Shown piece by piece: positions 1 through 6,468 of a DNA stretch of 10,113 bases. Origin of the DNA: DATEJJ01 sp039649115 (lineage in GTDB: Bacteria; Actinomycetota; Actinomycetes; Mycobacteriales; Micromonosporaceae); assembly GCA_039649115.1 (NCBI GenBank), contig JBBWZQ010000143.1, positions 1-10,113 of the forward strand. The letters are read 5' to 3'. The translations under genes were made by a program, and so were the position numbers. Under the pieces are notes generated by a model. That model was not told where the DNA came from, searched no databases, and saw only the letters and a program-made list of their open reading frames with translations. Position 1 is the stretch's first letter; every line of letters begins with the position of its first letter.

Positions 1-193
1 CCGGCAGCATCACGTCGAGCACCATCAGGTCCGGCTGGAACGCCTGGGCCAGCACGAGCGCCTCGTGCCCGCCGGTGGCCACCCGCACGTCCAGGCCGAC
101 CAGGCGCAGCGTCGCGGCGAGCAGCGCACCGATGTTCGGCTCGTCATCCACCACCAGGATCCGCGCCGCACGCGGCTCCGGCTCACGATCCAC
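1..193 (-). CDS. Response regulator receiver domain, N-terminal part (cut by window edge)
   Basis: The N-terminal 64 residues of a two-component response regulator are visible; the rest lies left of base 1. The acidic pocket is ILVVDDEP (residues 12-19, D16 and D17). The phospho-acceptor is D60 in LMVLDVMLP. This fold takes a phosphoryl group from a partner histidine kinase and usually drives a C-terminal DNA-binding domain, which cannot be seen here; OmpR type is inferred from the neighbours. The GTG start at 193-191 overlaps the end of the upstream membrane fusion gene by 11 bases, so the two are almost certainly co-transcribed and translationally coupled. It may be the protein that binds the 11-bp repeats at 1464-1549. 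Its kinase is not in the window and would be expected just downstream, to the left. Confidence 0.9.
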   Translation of the reverse strand, partial: MDREPEPRAARILVVDDEPNIGALLAATLRLVGLDVRVATGGHEALVLAQAFQPDLMVLDVMLP

Positions 194-1433
194 CGGCCAC
201 CACCACCACCTCGCCCTCGGTCAACCCCGAGCGGATCTCGGTGTACTGGTCGCCGCGCAGTCCTATCTGGACGGTGCGCCGCTGGTCCCGGCCACCGGAG
301 CGGACGGTCACCGTCCCGCTGCCGGCCGGGCCGGTGCTCACCGCCGACGACGACACGTACAGCACGTTGGCCGCCGAGCCGGTCGTCACGACCACGTTCG
401 CGCTCTGGCCGTACAGCAGGTCAGCGGGCGAGTTGTCGAACGCGATCATGACGGTGTACCGGACGAGCTGGCCGGACGCGGTACCGGCCGGATCGATCCG
501 GGACACCTTGCCGTTGAACGTGCCGGTACGGCTGGCCAGCGCGATCGTCCCGCTCTGCCCGACCGCGAGGCTGGCCACGTCGGCCTCGGAGAACTGCGCC
601 TTGACCTGAGTGTCCTGGGTGGACCCGACGGTGAGGAACGCCGTGCCGCCCGGTGACTCGGTGGTGCCGACGGCGCCGCTGATGGTCAGCACCTTCCCGT
701 CGATCGGCGCGCTGATCACCGTGCCGGCGAGGTTCGACTGGGCCTGGGTCAGCGCCAGCTTCGCGTTGTTCAGCTGCTGCTGGGCGGAGTAGAGGCTGTC
801 GGAGCCGCCGGCCCGGCTGCCGGTGCCGGTGTTCGTGCAGCCACTGCCACTGCCGGAGCCGGAGCCGGCACCGGAGCCGCTGCCGGTACGGGTCGGCGTG
901 GCCGAGCGGGCGGCCGGGCGGGACGGCGCAGCCGACGGGGACGGCGACAGTGACGGGGACGGGCTGGGTGACGCCGACCGGTAGGCCGCAGCCGCCTGGC
1001 ACCCGGTCGTCCCCGTGGTGGCCGGCGCGCTCGACTGGGCGGTGGACAGCGCCTGCTCGGCCGTTGCCACGCTGGACTCGGCGTCGGTAACCGCGTTCCG
1101 CGCATCGGCGTCGTCGATGCGCGCCAGCACCTGGCCCGCGGTCACCGTGTCGCCGGCCTTGACCGCGATCGTGGTGACCGTACCGGAGGTGGCGAAGCTG
1201 AGCCCGCGCGTTTCGGCCGCCTGCACGGTACCGGCCGCCGCCTCGGTGACCGTCACCTGGCCGCGCCGTACCGTCGCCACGGTCGCCTTGGTGGATGCCG
1301 CCGGCGTCGAGTCCCGGTGCACGTACGCGAACGTGCCGACCGCGAACAGGCCGATGACGGCCACTGCGACGGCACCCCACAGCGCGAGGCCGCGGGTCAC
1401 CGTACGCGGCAGTGCCGCGAACCGGAATCCCAT
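183..1433 (-). CDS. HlyD/MacA-type membrane fusion protein with long Ser/Pro-Gly/Ser linker
   Basis: A 416-residue periplasmic-adaptor-type protein of the RND/MacA membrane fusion family. Residues 1-16 are basic and 17-38 form one membrane anchor. Residues 50-110 are the first lipoyl half (SGTVTTIAVKAGDTVTAGQVLARID). A helix at 111-136 and its partner at 213-236 form the hairpin, followed by the second lipoyl half (VISAPIDGKVLTI, 239-251) and beta-barrel and membrane-proximal domains to the C-terminus. The hairpin tip is replaced by a low-complexity stretch (about 146-212), Ser/Pro repeats then Gly/Ser repeats, bracketed by the protein's only two cysteines, C145 and C199. The ATG at 1433 is chosen because it sits just before the anchor. 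A GGAG lies only 1 base upstream, too close for normal use, and a CAGACT -10-like hexamer ends 8 bases upstream, so the mRNA may be leaderless. No ATPase or permease is adjacent; the next gene is a response regulator. The protein may serve an exporter encoded further left or the one at 5782-7694. Confidence 0.88.
   Translation of the reverse strand: MGFRFAALPRTVTRGLALWGAVAVAVIGLFAVGTFAYVHRDSTPAASTKATVATVRRGQVTVTEAAAGTVQAAETRGLSFATSGTVTTIAVKAGDTVTAGQVLARIDDADARNAVTDAESSVATAEQALSTAQSSAPATTGTTGCQAAAAYRSASPSPSPSLSPSPSAAPSRPAARSATPTRTGSGSGAGSGSGSGSGCTNTGTGSRAGGSDSLYSAQQQLNNAKLALTQAQSNLAGTVISAPIDGKVLTISGAVGTTESPGGTAFLTVGSTQDTQVKAQFSEADVASLAVGQSGTIALASRTGTFNGKVSRIDPAGTASGQLVRYTVMIAFDNSPADLLYGQSANVVVTTGSAANVLYVSSSAVSTGPAGSGTVTVRSGGRDQRRTVQIGLRGDQYTEIRSGLTEGEVVVVAGGS
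839..973. repeat. Low-complexity coding microsatellite in membrane fusion gene
   Basis: Degenerate 6-base repeats (GGAGCC and CTGCCA type at about 839-890; GACGGG and GACGGC type at about 933-973) encode the Gly/Ser and Ser/Pro runs of the fusion protein linker. Such tracts can change length by slippage in 6-base steps without breaking the frame. Confidence 0.7.
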
Positions 1434-1463
1434 GCTCCGGAAGTCTGCTGATGACTTCTCCCA

Positions 1464-1496
1464 GTTGGCTCGGTGCCACCTCGGAGCCACCTCAAA
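1464..1496 (-). promoter_or_regulatory. Three 11-bp direct repeats facing the membrane fusion gene (OmpR-type box)
   Basis: Read on the minus strand, three consecutive 11-mers occur: TTTGAGGTGGC (1496-1486), TCCGAGGTGGC (1485-1475) and the weaker ACCGAGCCAAC (1474-1464). Direct repeats with one helical turn of spacing are the usual target layout of OmpR/PhoB-family regulators. The proximal repeat would overlap the -35 position of a promoter whose -10 is CAGACT at 1447-1442. The repeats are seen directly; their role as an operator is inferred. Confidence 0.6.
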
Positions 1497-1516
1497 GGCC
1501 TGACCCGCCCGCCGAT

Positions 1517-1549
1517 TCCGAGGTGTTTCCGAGGTGGGTGTGAGGTCGC
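1517..1549 (+). promoter_or_regulatory. Three 11-bp direct repeats facing the lipoprotein gene (OmpR-type box)
   Basis: Three consecutive 11-mers on the plus strand: TCCGAGGTGTT (1517-1527), TCCGAGGTGGG (1528-1538) and TGTGAGGTCGC (1539-1549). They carry the same GAGGT core as the minus-strand array at 1464-1496 and mirror it across a 20-bp centre. This suggests one regulator controls both divergent genes. No convincing -10 hexamer is seen between here and the start at 1636. Confidence 0.6.
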
Positions 1550-1635
1550 GTCGAGCCGGTGCGGCTTGCATGGGGACGCCTCGCGGGCGGGTGTCCGTGA
1601 ACGGGGGCGGTGCACGTGGGTCGGGGAGGCCAGTG

Positions 1636-2175
1636 GTGAAGTACCGGATGCGCATCATCGCCGTGGGGATCGGCCTCGCCTCGGTCGCGGCGTTCGCCGT
1701 GGCCTGTGGCGGCGGCTCGACCGGCACGCCGGGTTCCAGCGCCACCAACGGCGGCGGCGGCAACAACGCCTTCCAGGCCTACCTGAGCTGCCTGCGCCAG
1801 AACGGCGTGACCATCCAGGCGCCGGCGGGCCGGCCGTCCGGGCGGCCGGGCGGCTTCCCGTCGGGAGTCCGACCCTCGGGCGGACCCGGTGGTGGCGGTG
1901 GCTTTCCGGGAGGTGGCGGCGGGTTCCAGAAGCCGGCCGGGGTCGACGACGCGACCTGGCAGAAGGCGCAGACCGCGTGCGCCTCGCTGCGCCCCAGCGG
2001 AGGCCCGGGCGGCAATCGGGACAACGGCGCGACCCGCGCGTACCGGGACTGCCTGTCCAACCACGGCGTGACCGCGTCCGCCGGACCGCTGAACACCGCC
2101 GATCCGAAGGTGGCCGCGGCGGAGCAGGCCTGTGCCGTCCTGCGTCCCAGCACCGCGCCCTCGGCCGGCGGCTGA
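1636..2175 (+). CDS. Cys-repeat lipoprotein, paralogue of the one at 4203
   Basis: A 179-residue secreted lipoprotein of unknown function. The N-terminus is basic (KYRMR), then hydrophobic, ending in a lipobox AVAC with lipid-modified C24. The mature part has two related units: AYLSCLRQNGVTI (48-60) with AQTACASLRP (111-120), and AYRDCLSNHGVT (135-146) with AEQACAVLRP (162-171). Each unit pairs one Cys before a helix-turn with another in an Ala-rich helix (C52/C115, C139/C166). The units are separated by a Gly/Pro-rich linker (about 63-103). The GTG at 1636 is chosen because GGGGAGG lies 6 bases upstream; an in-frame GTG at 1633 would leave only 3. It is transcribed divergently from the fusion protein at 183-1433. 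I do not know a function for this family; a sensor, chaperone or cargo-binding role outside the membrane is inferred from its pairing with export and two-component genes. Confidence 0.85.
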   Translation: MKYRMRIIAVGIGLASVAAFAVACGGGSTGTPGSSATNGGGGNNAFQAYLSCLRQNGVTIQAPAGRPSGRPGGFPSGVRPSGGPGGGGGFPGGGGGFQKPAGVDDATWQKAQTACASLRPSGGPGGNRDNGATRAYRDCLSNHGVTASAGPLNTADPKVAAAEQACAVLRPSTAPSAGG

Positions 2176-2189
2176 CCGGTCGCACAGAC

Positions 2190-2249
2190 TCCGGCAGGCT
2201 GCCTCGCTGCCCCGTGTTCCCCCCACCCGCCCCGGGGCAACCTGCCGGA
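2190..2249. terminator. Nested hairpin between convergent genes
   Basis: A perfect 9-bp outer stem (TCCGGCAGG at 2190-2198 with CCTGCCGGA at 2241-2249) encloses a 7-bp inner stem (TGCCCCG at 2208-2214 with CGGGGCA at 2233-2239). It fills the 74-bp gap between the stops of the lipoprotein (2175) and the histidine kinase (2250). There is no T-run, but high-GC actinomycete terminators often lack one. A bidirectional terminator is the natural reading. Confidence 0.5.
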
Positions 2250-3461
2250 CTACGTTCCTGGAATCCGTACCGTCACGGTCAGTCCGCCCTGCGGGCCGGG
2301 CGCCGCGACCGCGTCTCCGCCATGTGCCCGGGCGACCGCGCGCACGATGGACAGGCCCAGCCCGAACCCCCGCTCCGAGCGCACCCGGTCCCCGCCGAGC
2401 CGGCGGAACGGTTCGAACACGGTCTCCAGCTCGTACGGCGCGACCGGTTGCCCGGTGTTGGTCACCGCGAGCACGGCGTAGCCGTCGGCGACACCGGTCG
2501 CCACCGACAGCCAGCCGCCGGGCCGGTTGTGCCGCACCGCGTTGTCCACGAGGTTCTGGGTCAACCGCTCCAGCAGCACCGGATCCCCGGACACCGGCGC
2601 GCTGACCAGCTCGCGCGACGCGCACGTGACGCCCTGCAGGTCCGTACCGGCCAGCACGTGTTCGACGATCGCGGACACGTCCAGCGGTACCCGCTCGGTC
2701 ACCTGGTTCTCGCTCTCGGCCAGCGTCAGCAGGCCGTCGATGAGCCGCTCGTTGCGCGCGTTGACGGACAGCACCGACTCGGCCAGTTGCCGCGCGTCGG
2801 CGCTCGCACCGGGCCGGGTCGCCGCCAGCTCCGCGAGTGCCCGGTTGATGGCCAGCGGCGTGCGCAGCTCGTGCGAGGCGTTGGCGACGAACCGGCGCTG
2901 CCCGTCGAACGACCGGTCCAGCCGCTCCAGCATGTCGTCGAACGTGTCGGCCAGTTCCTTGATCTCGTCGCGCGGCCCGACGAGGGCGATCCGTTCATGC
3001 AGGCCCCGTTGCGCGCTGGCCGCCGCGGCGACCCGCCGGGCCGTCGCCGTTATCTGGTGTACCGGCCGCAGCGAGCGCTCCGCCATCAGCCAGCCGAACC
3101 CGGCCGCCACGACGCCGATGCCGAGCAGCACGATGCCGCCCTGGGCGAGGAGCGAGTCGAGCATCTGGCCGCGGATGGCGGCCTGCTCCTTGCTGATCGC
3201 CGCCGACACGTCCGCCAGGGCCACCTTGCGGCCGTCGGCGAGCCGCGCGACCGGTTCCGGCGGGAGGTAACCGGGCAGCGAGCCCGCCGGGATGGTTGGC
3301 GGGGCGGTCTGCTGGATGCTGATGAAGGTCTTGTCCCCGAGCCGGGTCTCGAGATTCTGCCGCACCAGCAGGTACATGACGGTGAGCAGGATCGCGCCGG
3401 CGAGGAAGAACAGCCCGCCGTACAGCACGGTCAGGCGCACGCGCATCGTCGTCCGGCTCAT
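2250..3461 (-). CDS. Sensor histidine kinase (HisKA/HATPase_c)
   Basis: A 403-residue membrane sensor kinase that would phosphorylate the response regulator encoded just upstream. Layout: TM1 about 9-32, extracytoplasmic sensor loop about 33-104, TM2 about 105-127, HAMP linker about 128-180, then the H-box FVANASHELRTPLA with phospho-accepting H197. The N-box is QNLVDNAVRHN (302-312, N303 and N307), the F-box FEPFRRL (349-355) and the G2 box GFGLGLSIV (365-373). The G1 position reads TNTGQP rather than D-x-G-x-G; NTG is a common working variant. The roughly 70-residue sensor loop contains no recognised domain. The ATG at 3461-3459 overlaps the regulator's TGA (ATGA), indicating one operon and translational coupling. 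Next to an exporter with a lipoprotein, a role in sensing cell-envelope or antimicrobial stress is likely but inferred. Confidence 0.94.
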   Translation of the reverse strand: MSRTTMRVRLTVLYGGLFFLAGAILLTVMYLLVRQNLETRLGDKTFISIQQTAPPTIPAGSLPGYLPPEPVARLADGRKVALADVSAAISKEQAAIRGQMLDSLLAQGGIVLLGIGVVAAGFGWLMAERSLRPVHQITATARRVAAAASAQRGLHERIALVGPRDEIKELADTFDDMLERLDRSFDGQRRFVANASHELRTPLAINRALAELAATRPGASADARQLAESVLSVNARNERLIDGLLTLAESENQVTERVPLDVSAIVEHVLAGTDLQGVTCASRELVSAPVSGDPVLLERLTQNLVDNAVRHNRPGGWLSVATGVADGYAVLAVTNTGQPVAPYELETVFEPFRRLGGDRVRSERGFGLGLSIVRAVARAHGGDAVAAPGPQGGLTVTVRIPGT

Positions 3462-4123
3462 CTGATCTGGTACCCCGCTCCCGCCACGGTGTGGATGACC
3501 GGTGGATCGCCGAGCTTGCGGCGCAGCTTCAGCACCGTCACCCGCACCACGTTGGTGAACGGGTCGATGTGCTCGTCCCAGGCCCGTTCCAGCAGATCCT
3601 CGGCCGACAGCACGCCGCCCTCCGCGCGCAGCAGCTCGGCGAGCACGGCGAACTCCTTGCGCGACAGGGGGACGTACCGGCCGTCCCGGAACACCTCGCG
3701 GCGCACCGGTTCCAGCCGGATGCCGGCGCGCTCCAGCACCGGCTGCGCGGCGGGGCGGGTGCGGCGCAGCAGCGCGTGCACCCGCGCGGCCAGTTCCACG
3801 AACGCGAACGGCTTGGTCAGGTAGTCGTCCGCGCCCAGCGCCAGCCCGGCCACCCGGTCCGGCACCGCCGTGGATGCCGTGAGCATCAGCACCCGGGCGC
3901 GCGCCCCGGACTCCACGACCGCCCGGCACACGTCGTCGCCGTGCACCACCGGCAGGTCGCGGTCGAGCACCACGACGTCGTAGTCGTTGACGCCCAGCCG
4001 TTCCAGCGCCGCGTCCCCGTCGTACACGACGTCGACCGCGAACGCCTCACGGCGCAGCCACTCGCCGATCGCATCGGCCATCAGCGGCTCGTCCTCCACC
4101 ACCAGTACCCGCACGCCCTCCAT
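3458..4123 (-). CDS. OmpR-family response regulator
   Basis: A 221-residue two-domain regulator of usual length. In the receiver domain (about 4-118) the acidic pocket is E10/D11 in VVEDEP, the phospho-acceptor D54 in VVLDRDLP, the switch residue T82, and the conserved Lys K104 in YLTKPF. The winged-helix DNA-binding domain spans about 130-220 (PLSRKEFAVLAELLRAEGG; recognition-helix region TNVVRVTVLKLRRKL; GAGYQIR at the C-terminus). The ATG at 4123 has a GAGGGA ribosome site about 3 bases upstream. It is first in its operon, overlaps the kinase gene by ATGA, and is divergent from the lipoprotein-exporter operon across 79 bp that hold repeated GxTAAC motifs, its probable binding sites. It probably controls both itself and the exporter. 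Confidence 0.95.
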   Translation of the reverse strand: MEGVRVLVVEDEPLMADAIGEWLRREAFAVDVVYDGDAALERLGVNDYDVVVLDRDLPVVHGDDVCRAVVESGARARVLMLTASTAVPDRVAGLALGADDYLTKPFAFVELAARVHALLRRTRPAAQPVLERAGIRLEPVRREVFRDGRYVPLSRKEFAVLAELLRAEGGVLSAEDLLERAWDEHIDPFTNVVRVTVLKLRRKLGDPPVIHTVAGAGYQIR

Positions 4124-4138
4124 GGTCCCTCGCCACCG

Positions 4139-4180
4139 GATAACGTCCGCGTTAACAGATCCGGTAACGCCCGGTTTAGC
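4139..4180. promoter_or_regulatory. Repeated GxTAAC motifs between regulator and exporter operon
   Basis: Motif starts lie at 4139 (GATAAC), 4151 (GTTAAC), 4163 (GGTAAC) and, degenerate, 4174 (GTTTAG), spaced 12, 12 and 11 bp, that is, on one face of the helix. This A/T-containing array stands out in very GC-rich DNA and lies immediately upstream of a -10 hexamer at 4193. It is a probable operator for the neighbouring OmpR-family regulator; the sequence differs from the GAGGT boxes of module 1. Confidence 0.6.
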
Positions 4181-4192
4181 CCCGGCCGGCTC

Positions 4193-4198
4193 TACTGT
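4193..4198 (+). promoter_or_regulatory. -10 hexamer TACTGT, probable leaderless promoter
   Basis: TACTGT fits the actinobacterial TANNNT -10 element and ends 4 bases before the ATG at 4203, so transcription would begin at or next to the start codon. No Shine-Dalgarno sequence precedes that ATG, consistent with a leaderless mRNA. The -35 position (about 4170-4175) has no consensus and is covered by the repeat array, as expected for an activator-dependent promoter. Confidence 0.55.
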
Positions 4199-4202
4199 CC
4201 CC

Positions 4203-4721
4203 ATGAGACGAGCCACGATCACGATCGCCCTGGCCCTGGGCATGTGCCTGGGCGCGGCGGGCTGTGGCGGCCGCGCCGGCAACACCGGCATCGCCAGCGC
4301 CGCCGGCGCCAGGACCAAGGCTTCCGCCACGCCCAGCCCGACACCCTCGGGCAACATGCAGGACCAGTTGCTGCGGTACGCCGCGTGCATGCGGGCGCAC
4401 GGGGTGAACATGCCCGACCCGCAGGTCAACGGGGGCCGCTTCGCCATGCAGATCCCCAAAGGCTCCAGCCAGGCCAAGATCAACGCCGCGCAGAGCGCGT
4501 GCAGGCAGTACCTGCCCAACGGCGGTGCGCCGCCCTCGATGAGCCCGGCGGAGGTGGAGCGGCAGCGGAAGTACGCGGCATGCATGCGGCAGCACGGCGT
4601 CGACATGGCCGACCCTGATCCCAACGGCGGCCTGCGCATCAATGGCGTCAAACCCGACGACCCGAAGTTCAAGGCCGCCGCGGATGCCTGCCAGTCCCTC
4701 AACCCGATGGGCAAGAAATGA
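4203..4721 (+). CDS. Cys-repeat lipoprotein, first gene of exporter operon
   Basis: A 172-residue lipoprotein. The signal sequence MRRATITIALALGMCLGAAGC places the lipid-modified Cys at C21, followed by an Ala/Ser/Pro tether (30-50). There are two clear tandem units: RYAACMRAHGVNMPDP (58-73) with AAQSACRQYLP (95-105), and KYAACMRQHGVDMADPDP (123-140) with AADACQSLNP (159-168). Apart from the signal region, the only cysteines are C62, C100, C127 and C163, one pair per unit, so disulfides or metal binding are plausible. The family is the same as the lipoprotein at 1636, but the CMRxHGV motif is better preserved and there is no Gly-rich spacer. ATG 4203 is chosen for the signal peptide and the -10 five bases upstream. 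The stop overlaps the next start (ATGA at 4718). Function is unknown; it probably works outside the membrane with the exporter encoded downstream. Confidence 0.88.
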   Translation: MRRATITIALALGMCLGAAGCGGRAGNTGIASAAGARTKASATPSPTPSGNMQDQLLRYAACMRAHGVNMPDPQVNGGRFAMQIPKGSSQAKINAAQSACRQYLPNGGAPPSMSPAEVERQRKYAACMRQHGVDMADPDPNGGLRINGVKPDDPKFKAAADACQSLNPMGKK

Positions 4722-5785
4722 CCTCCCGGCGGCGCGGCGTCCGCGCCGGCCTGGGCCTGCTCGTGGTGGTCGGCCTCGCCGCGGTCGGCGCCGCCGCGGC
4801 CGTGGGATTCGGCGGGCGTACCGGCCCGGTGGCGGCCGCGGCCCACCTGCCACCGGCCACCGCGACCGTGACCCGCGGGGACCTCAGCCGGACCGAACAG
4901 GTGAACGGCACACTGGACTACGGCGACGAGACGACTGTCACAGCGAAGGCCGGCGGCACGCTCACCTGGCTCCCCGTCTCGGGTGCGGTGATCTCCCGCG
5001 GCCACGCCGTGTACAAAGTGGACGACAAGCCGGTGCCGCTGCTGTACGGCAGCCTCCCGCTGTACCGCCCGCTCGCCGCCGGCGACTCCGGTTCCGATGT
5101 CGCCGAGTTGGAGCGCAACCTGTACGCGCTCGGGTACCGCGGGTTCACTGTGGACAGTGATTACAGCACCGCCACCGCGAGCGCCGTCAAGCAGTGGCAG
5201 GCCGACCTCGGCCTGACCGAGACCGGCACGGTCAGTCCCAACCAGGTGGCGGTGGCGGCGGGTGCGCTGCGGGTGAAGCAGCTGAAGGCCGGCGTGGGCG
5301 ATCCGGCCAGCGGTCCGGTGCTGACCTACACCGGCACCAGCCGCACCGTCACCATCGCGCTCGACGTGTCCAAGCAGAGTTACGTACGCAAGGGCGGCAA
5401 GGCGACCGTCACCCTGCCCGACGGGCAGGAGATCCCCGGCACCGTCACCGATGTCGGCAACGTCGCCACCACCACCGGCGGCAACTCCAACTCGGACACC
5501 AGCACGACCATCGACGTCACGGTCGCCATGGCCGACCAGTCCAAGCTCGGCTCGCTGGTCTCCGCACCGGTCGACGTGACCCTGGTCGCCGCGCAGGCCA
5601 CGAACGTGCTGTCGGTACCGGTGGCGGCCCTGGTGGCCCTCGCCGAGGGCGGCTACGGCGTGCAGGTCGTCGAGGGCTCCACCACCCGGTACGCCGCCGT
5701 GAAGACCGGCCTGTTCGCCGACGGCAACGTCGAGGTCAGCGGCGACGGCATCGTCGAGGGCATGACCGTGGGGATGCCGAAATGA
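4718..5785 (+). CDS. Membrane fusion protein with peptidoglycan-binding domain
   Basis: A 355-residue MacA/HlyD-type adaptor for the ABC exporter encoded next to it. Residues 1-9 are basic and 10-32 form the membrane anchor. Residues 45-105 resemble the first lipoyl/barrel half. A PG_binding_1-type domain occupies about 120-178 (LAAGDSGSDVAELERNLYALGY, then DYSTATASAVKQWQADLGL). The second half begins near 200 (VLTYTGTSRTVTIALDV), with beta-strands and a membrane-proximal domain to the end. The peptidoglycan-binding module sits where Gram-negative adaptors carry the long helical hairpin that reaches TolC, so here the adaptor probably docks on the cell wall. This architecture is known in actinobacterial and firmicute operons. 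ATGA overlaps at both ends (4718-4721 and 5782-5785) show a tightly coupled operon. Confidence 0.9.
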   Translation: MTSRRRGVRAGLGLLVVVGLAAVGAAAAVGFGGRTGPVAAAAHLPPATATVTRGDLSRTEQVNGTLDYGDETTVTAKAGGTLTWLPVSGAVISRGHAVYKVDDKPVPLLYGSLPLYRPLAAGDSGSDVAELERNLYALGYRGFTVDSDYSTATASAVKQWQADLGLTETGTVSPNQVAVAAGALRVKQLKAGVGDPASGPVLTYTGTSRTVTIALDVSKQSYVRKGGKATVTLPDGQEIPGTVTDVGNVATTTGGNSNSDTSTTIDVTVAMADQSKLGSLVSAPVDVTLVAAQATNVLSVPVAALVALAEGGYGVQVVEGSTTRYAAVKTGLFADGNVEVSGDGIVEGMTVGMPK

Positions 5786-6468
5786 CAATCGTCGAGCTGA
5801 CCCGGGTCAGCAAGGTGTACCCGGGCGGGGTCACCGCGCTGTGCGACGTCTCGCTGTCCATCGGGCGGGGCGAGCTGGTGGCGATCGTGGGCCCGTCCGG
5901 GTCCGGCAAGTCGACCATGCTGCACATGATCGGCACGCTGGACCAGCCGTCAACGGGGGCGGTGCGGGTCGACGGGTACGCCATCCAGGAGCTGGGTGAC
6001 CGGCGGCTGTCCGCGCTGCGCGCGCGTACCGTCGGATTTGTCTTCCAGCAGTTCCACCTCGCCGGCGGCGTGTCCGCGCTCGACAACGTGGCGGACGGCC
6101 TGCTCTACTCCGGCGTCCCCCGCTCGGCGCGGCGCCGCCGCGCGGCCGGCGCGCTGACGCGTGTCGGCCTCGCGCACCGCCTCGACCACCGCCCGCACGA
6201 GCTGTCCGGTGGCGAGCGCCAGCGGGTGGCGATCGCGCGGGCGGTGGTCGGCGATCCGCCCCTGGTGCTCGCCGACGAGCCGACCGGCAACCTGGACTCC
6301 CAGTCCGGCGCCGAAGTCGTGGCACTGCTGCGCGAGCTGCACGCCGCCGGTACCACCGTCATCGTGATCACCCACGACCGGGAGATCGCCGCGGGCCTGG
6401 ACCGGCAGGTCGAGATGCGCGACGGCCGGATCGCGGCCGACAGCGGGATCGGGGTGCTGGCATGCTGA
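5782..6468 (+). CDS. MacB/LolD-type ABC transporter ATP-binding protein
   Basis: A 228-residue ATPase that powers the adjacent permease. All motifs are intact: Walker A GPSGSGKST (37-45), Q-loop GFVFQQFHL (85-93), signature LSGGERQRVA (141-150), Walker B LVLADEP (161-167, catalytic E166), D-loop GNLDSQSG (169-176) and H-loop H198 in ITHDR. GPSGSGKST, FVFQQFHL and ADEPTGNLD are typical of the MacB/LolD/FtsE group that works with FtsX-fold permeases by mechanotransmission. The start overlaps the fusion-protein stop (ATGA); the stop overlaps the permease start by 7 bases. The substrate cannot be read from the sequence. Confidence 0.96.
   Translation: MTIVELTRVSKVYPGGVTALCDVSLSIGRGELVAIVGPSGSGKSTMLHMIGTLDQPSTGAVRVDGYAIQELGDRRLSALRARTVGFVFQQFHLAGGVSALDNVADGLLYSGVPRSARRRRAAGALTRVGLAHRLDHRPHELSGGERQRVAIARAVVGDPPLVLADEPTGNLDSQSGAEVVALLRELHAAGTTVIVITHDREIAAGLDRQVEMRDGRIAADSGIGVLAC

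Noticed and set aside
839..973. CRISPR-like or intergenic repeat array
   Set aside because: Repeats are short, degenerate and in frame inside a coding region, encoding Gly/Ser and Ser/Pro; no spacers.
1434..1766. N-terminal extension of the minus-strand fusion protein by 111 residues
   Set aside because: It would run through the divergent promoter region and the lipoprotein signal peptide and would put about 110 Pro-rich residues before the membrane anchor. The ATG at 1433 gives a normal adaptor N-terminus.
1473..3824. Long plus-strand open frame of 783 codons antisense to the kinase and regulator
   Set aside because: Arg/Pro/Gly-rich translation without motifs; a GC-rich shadow of two well-supported minus-strand genes.
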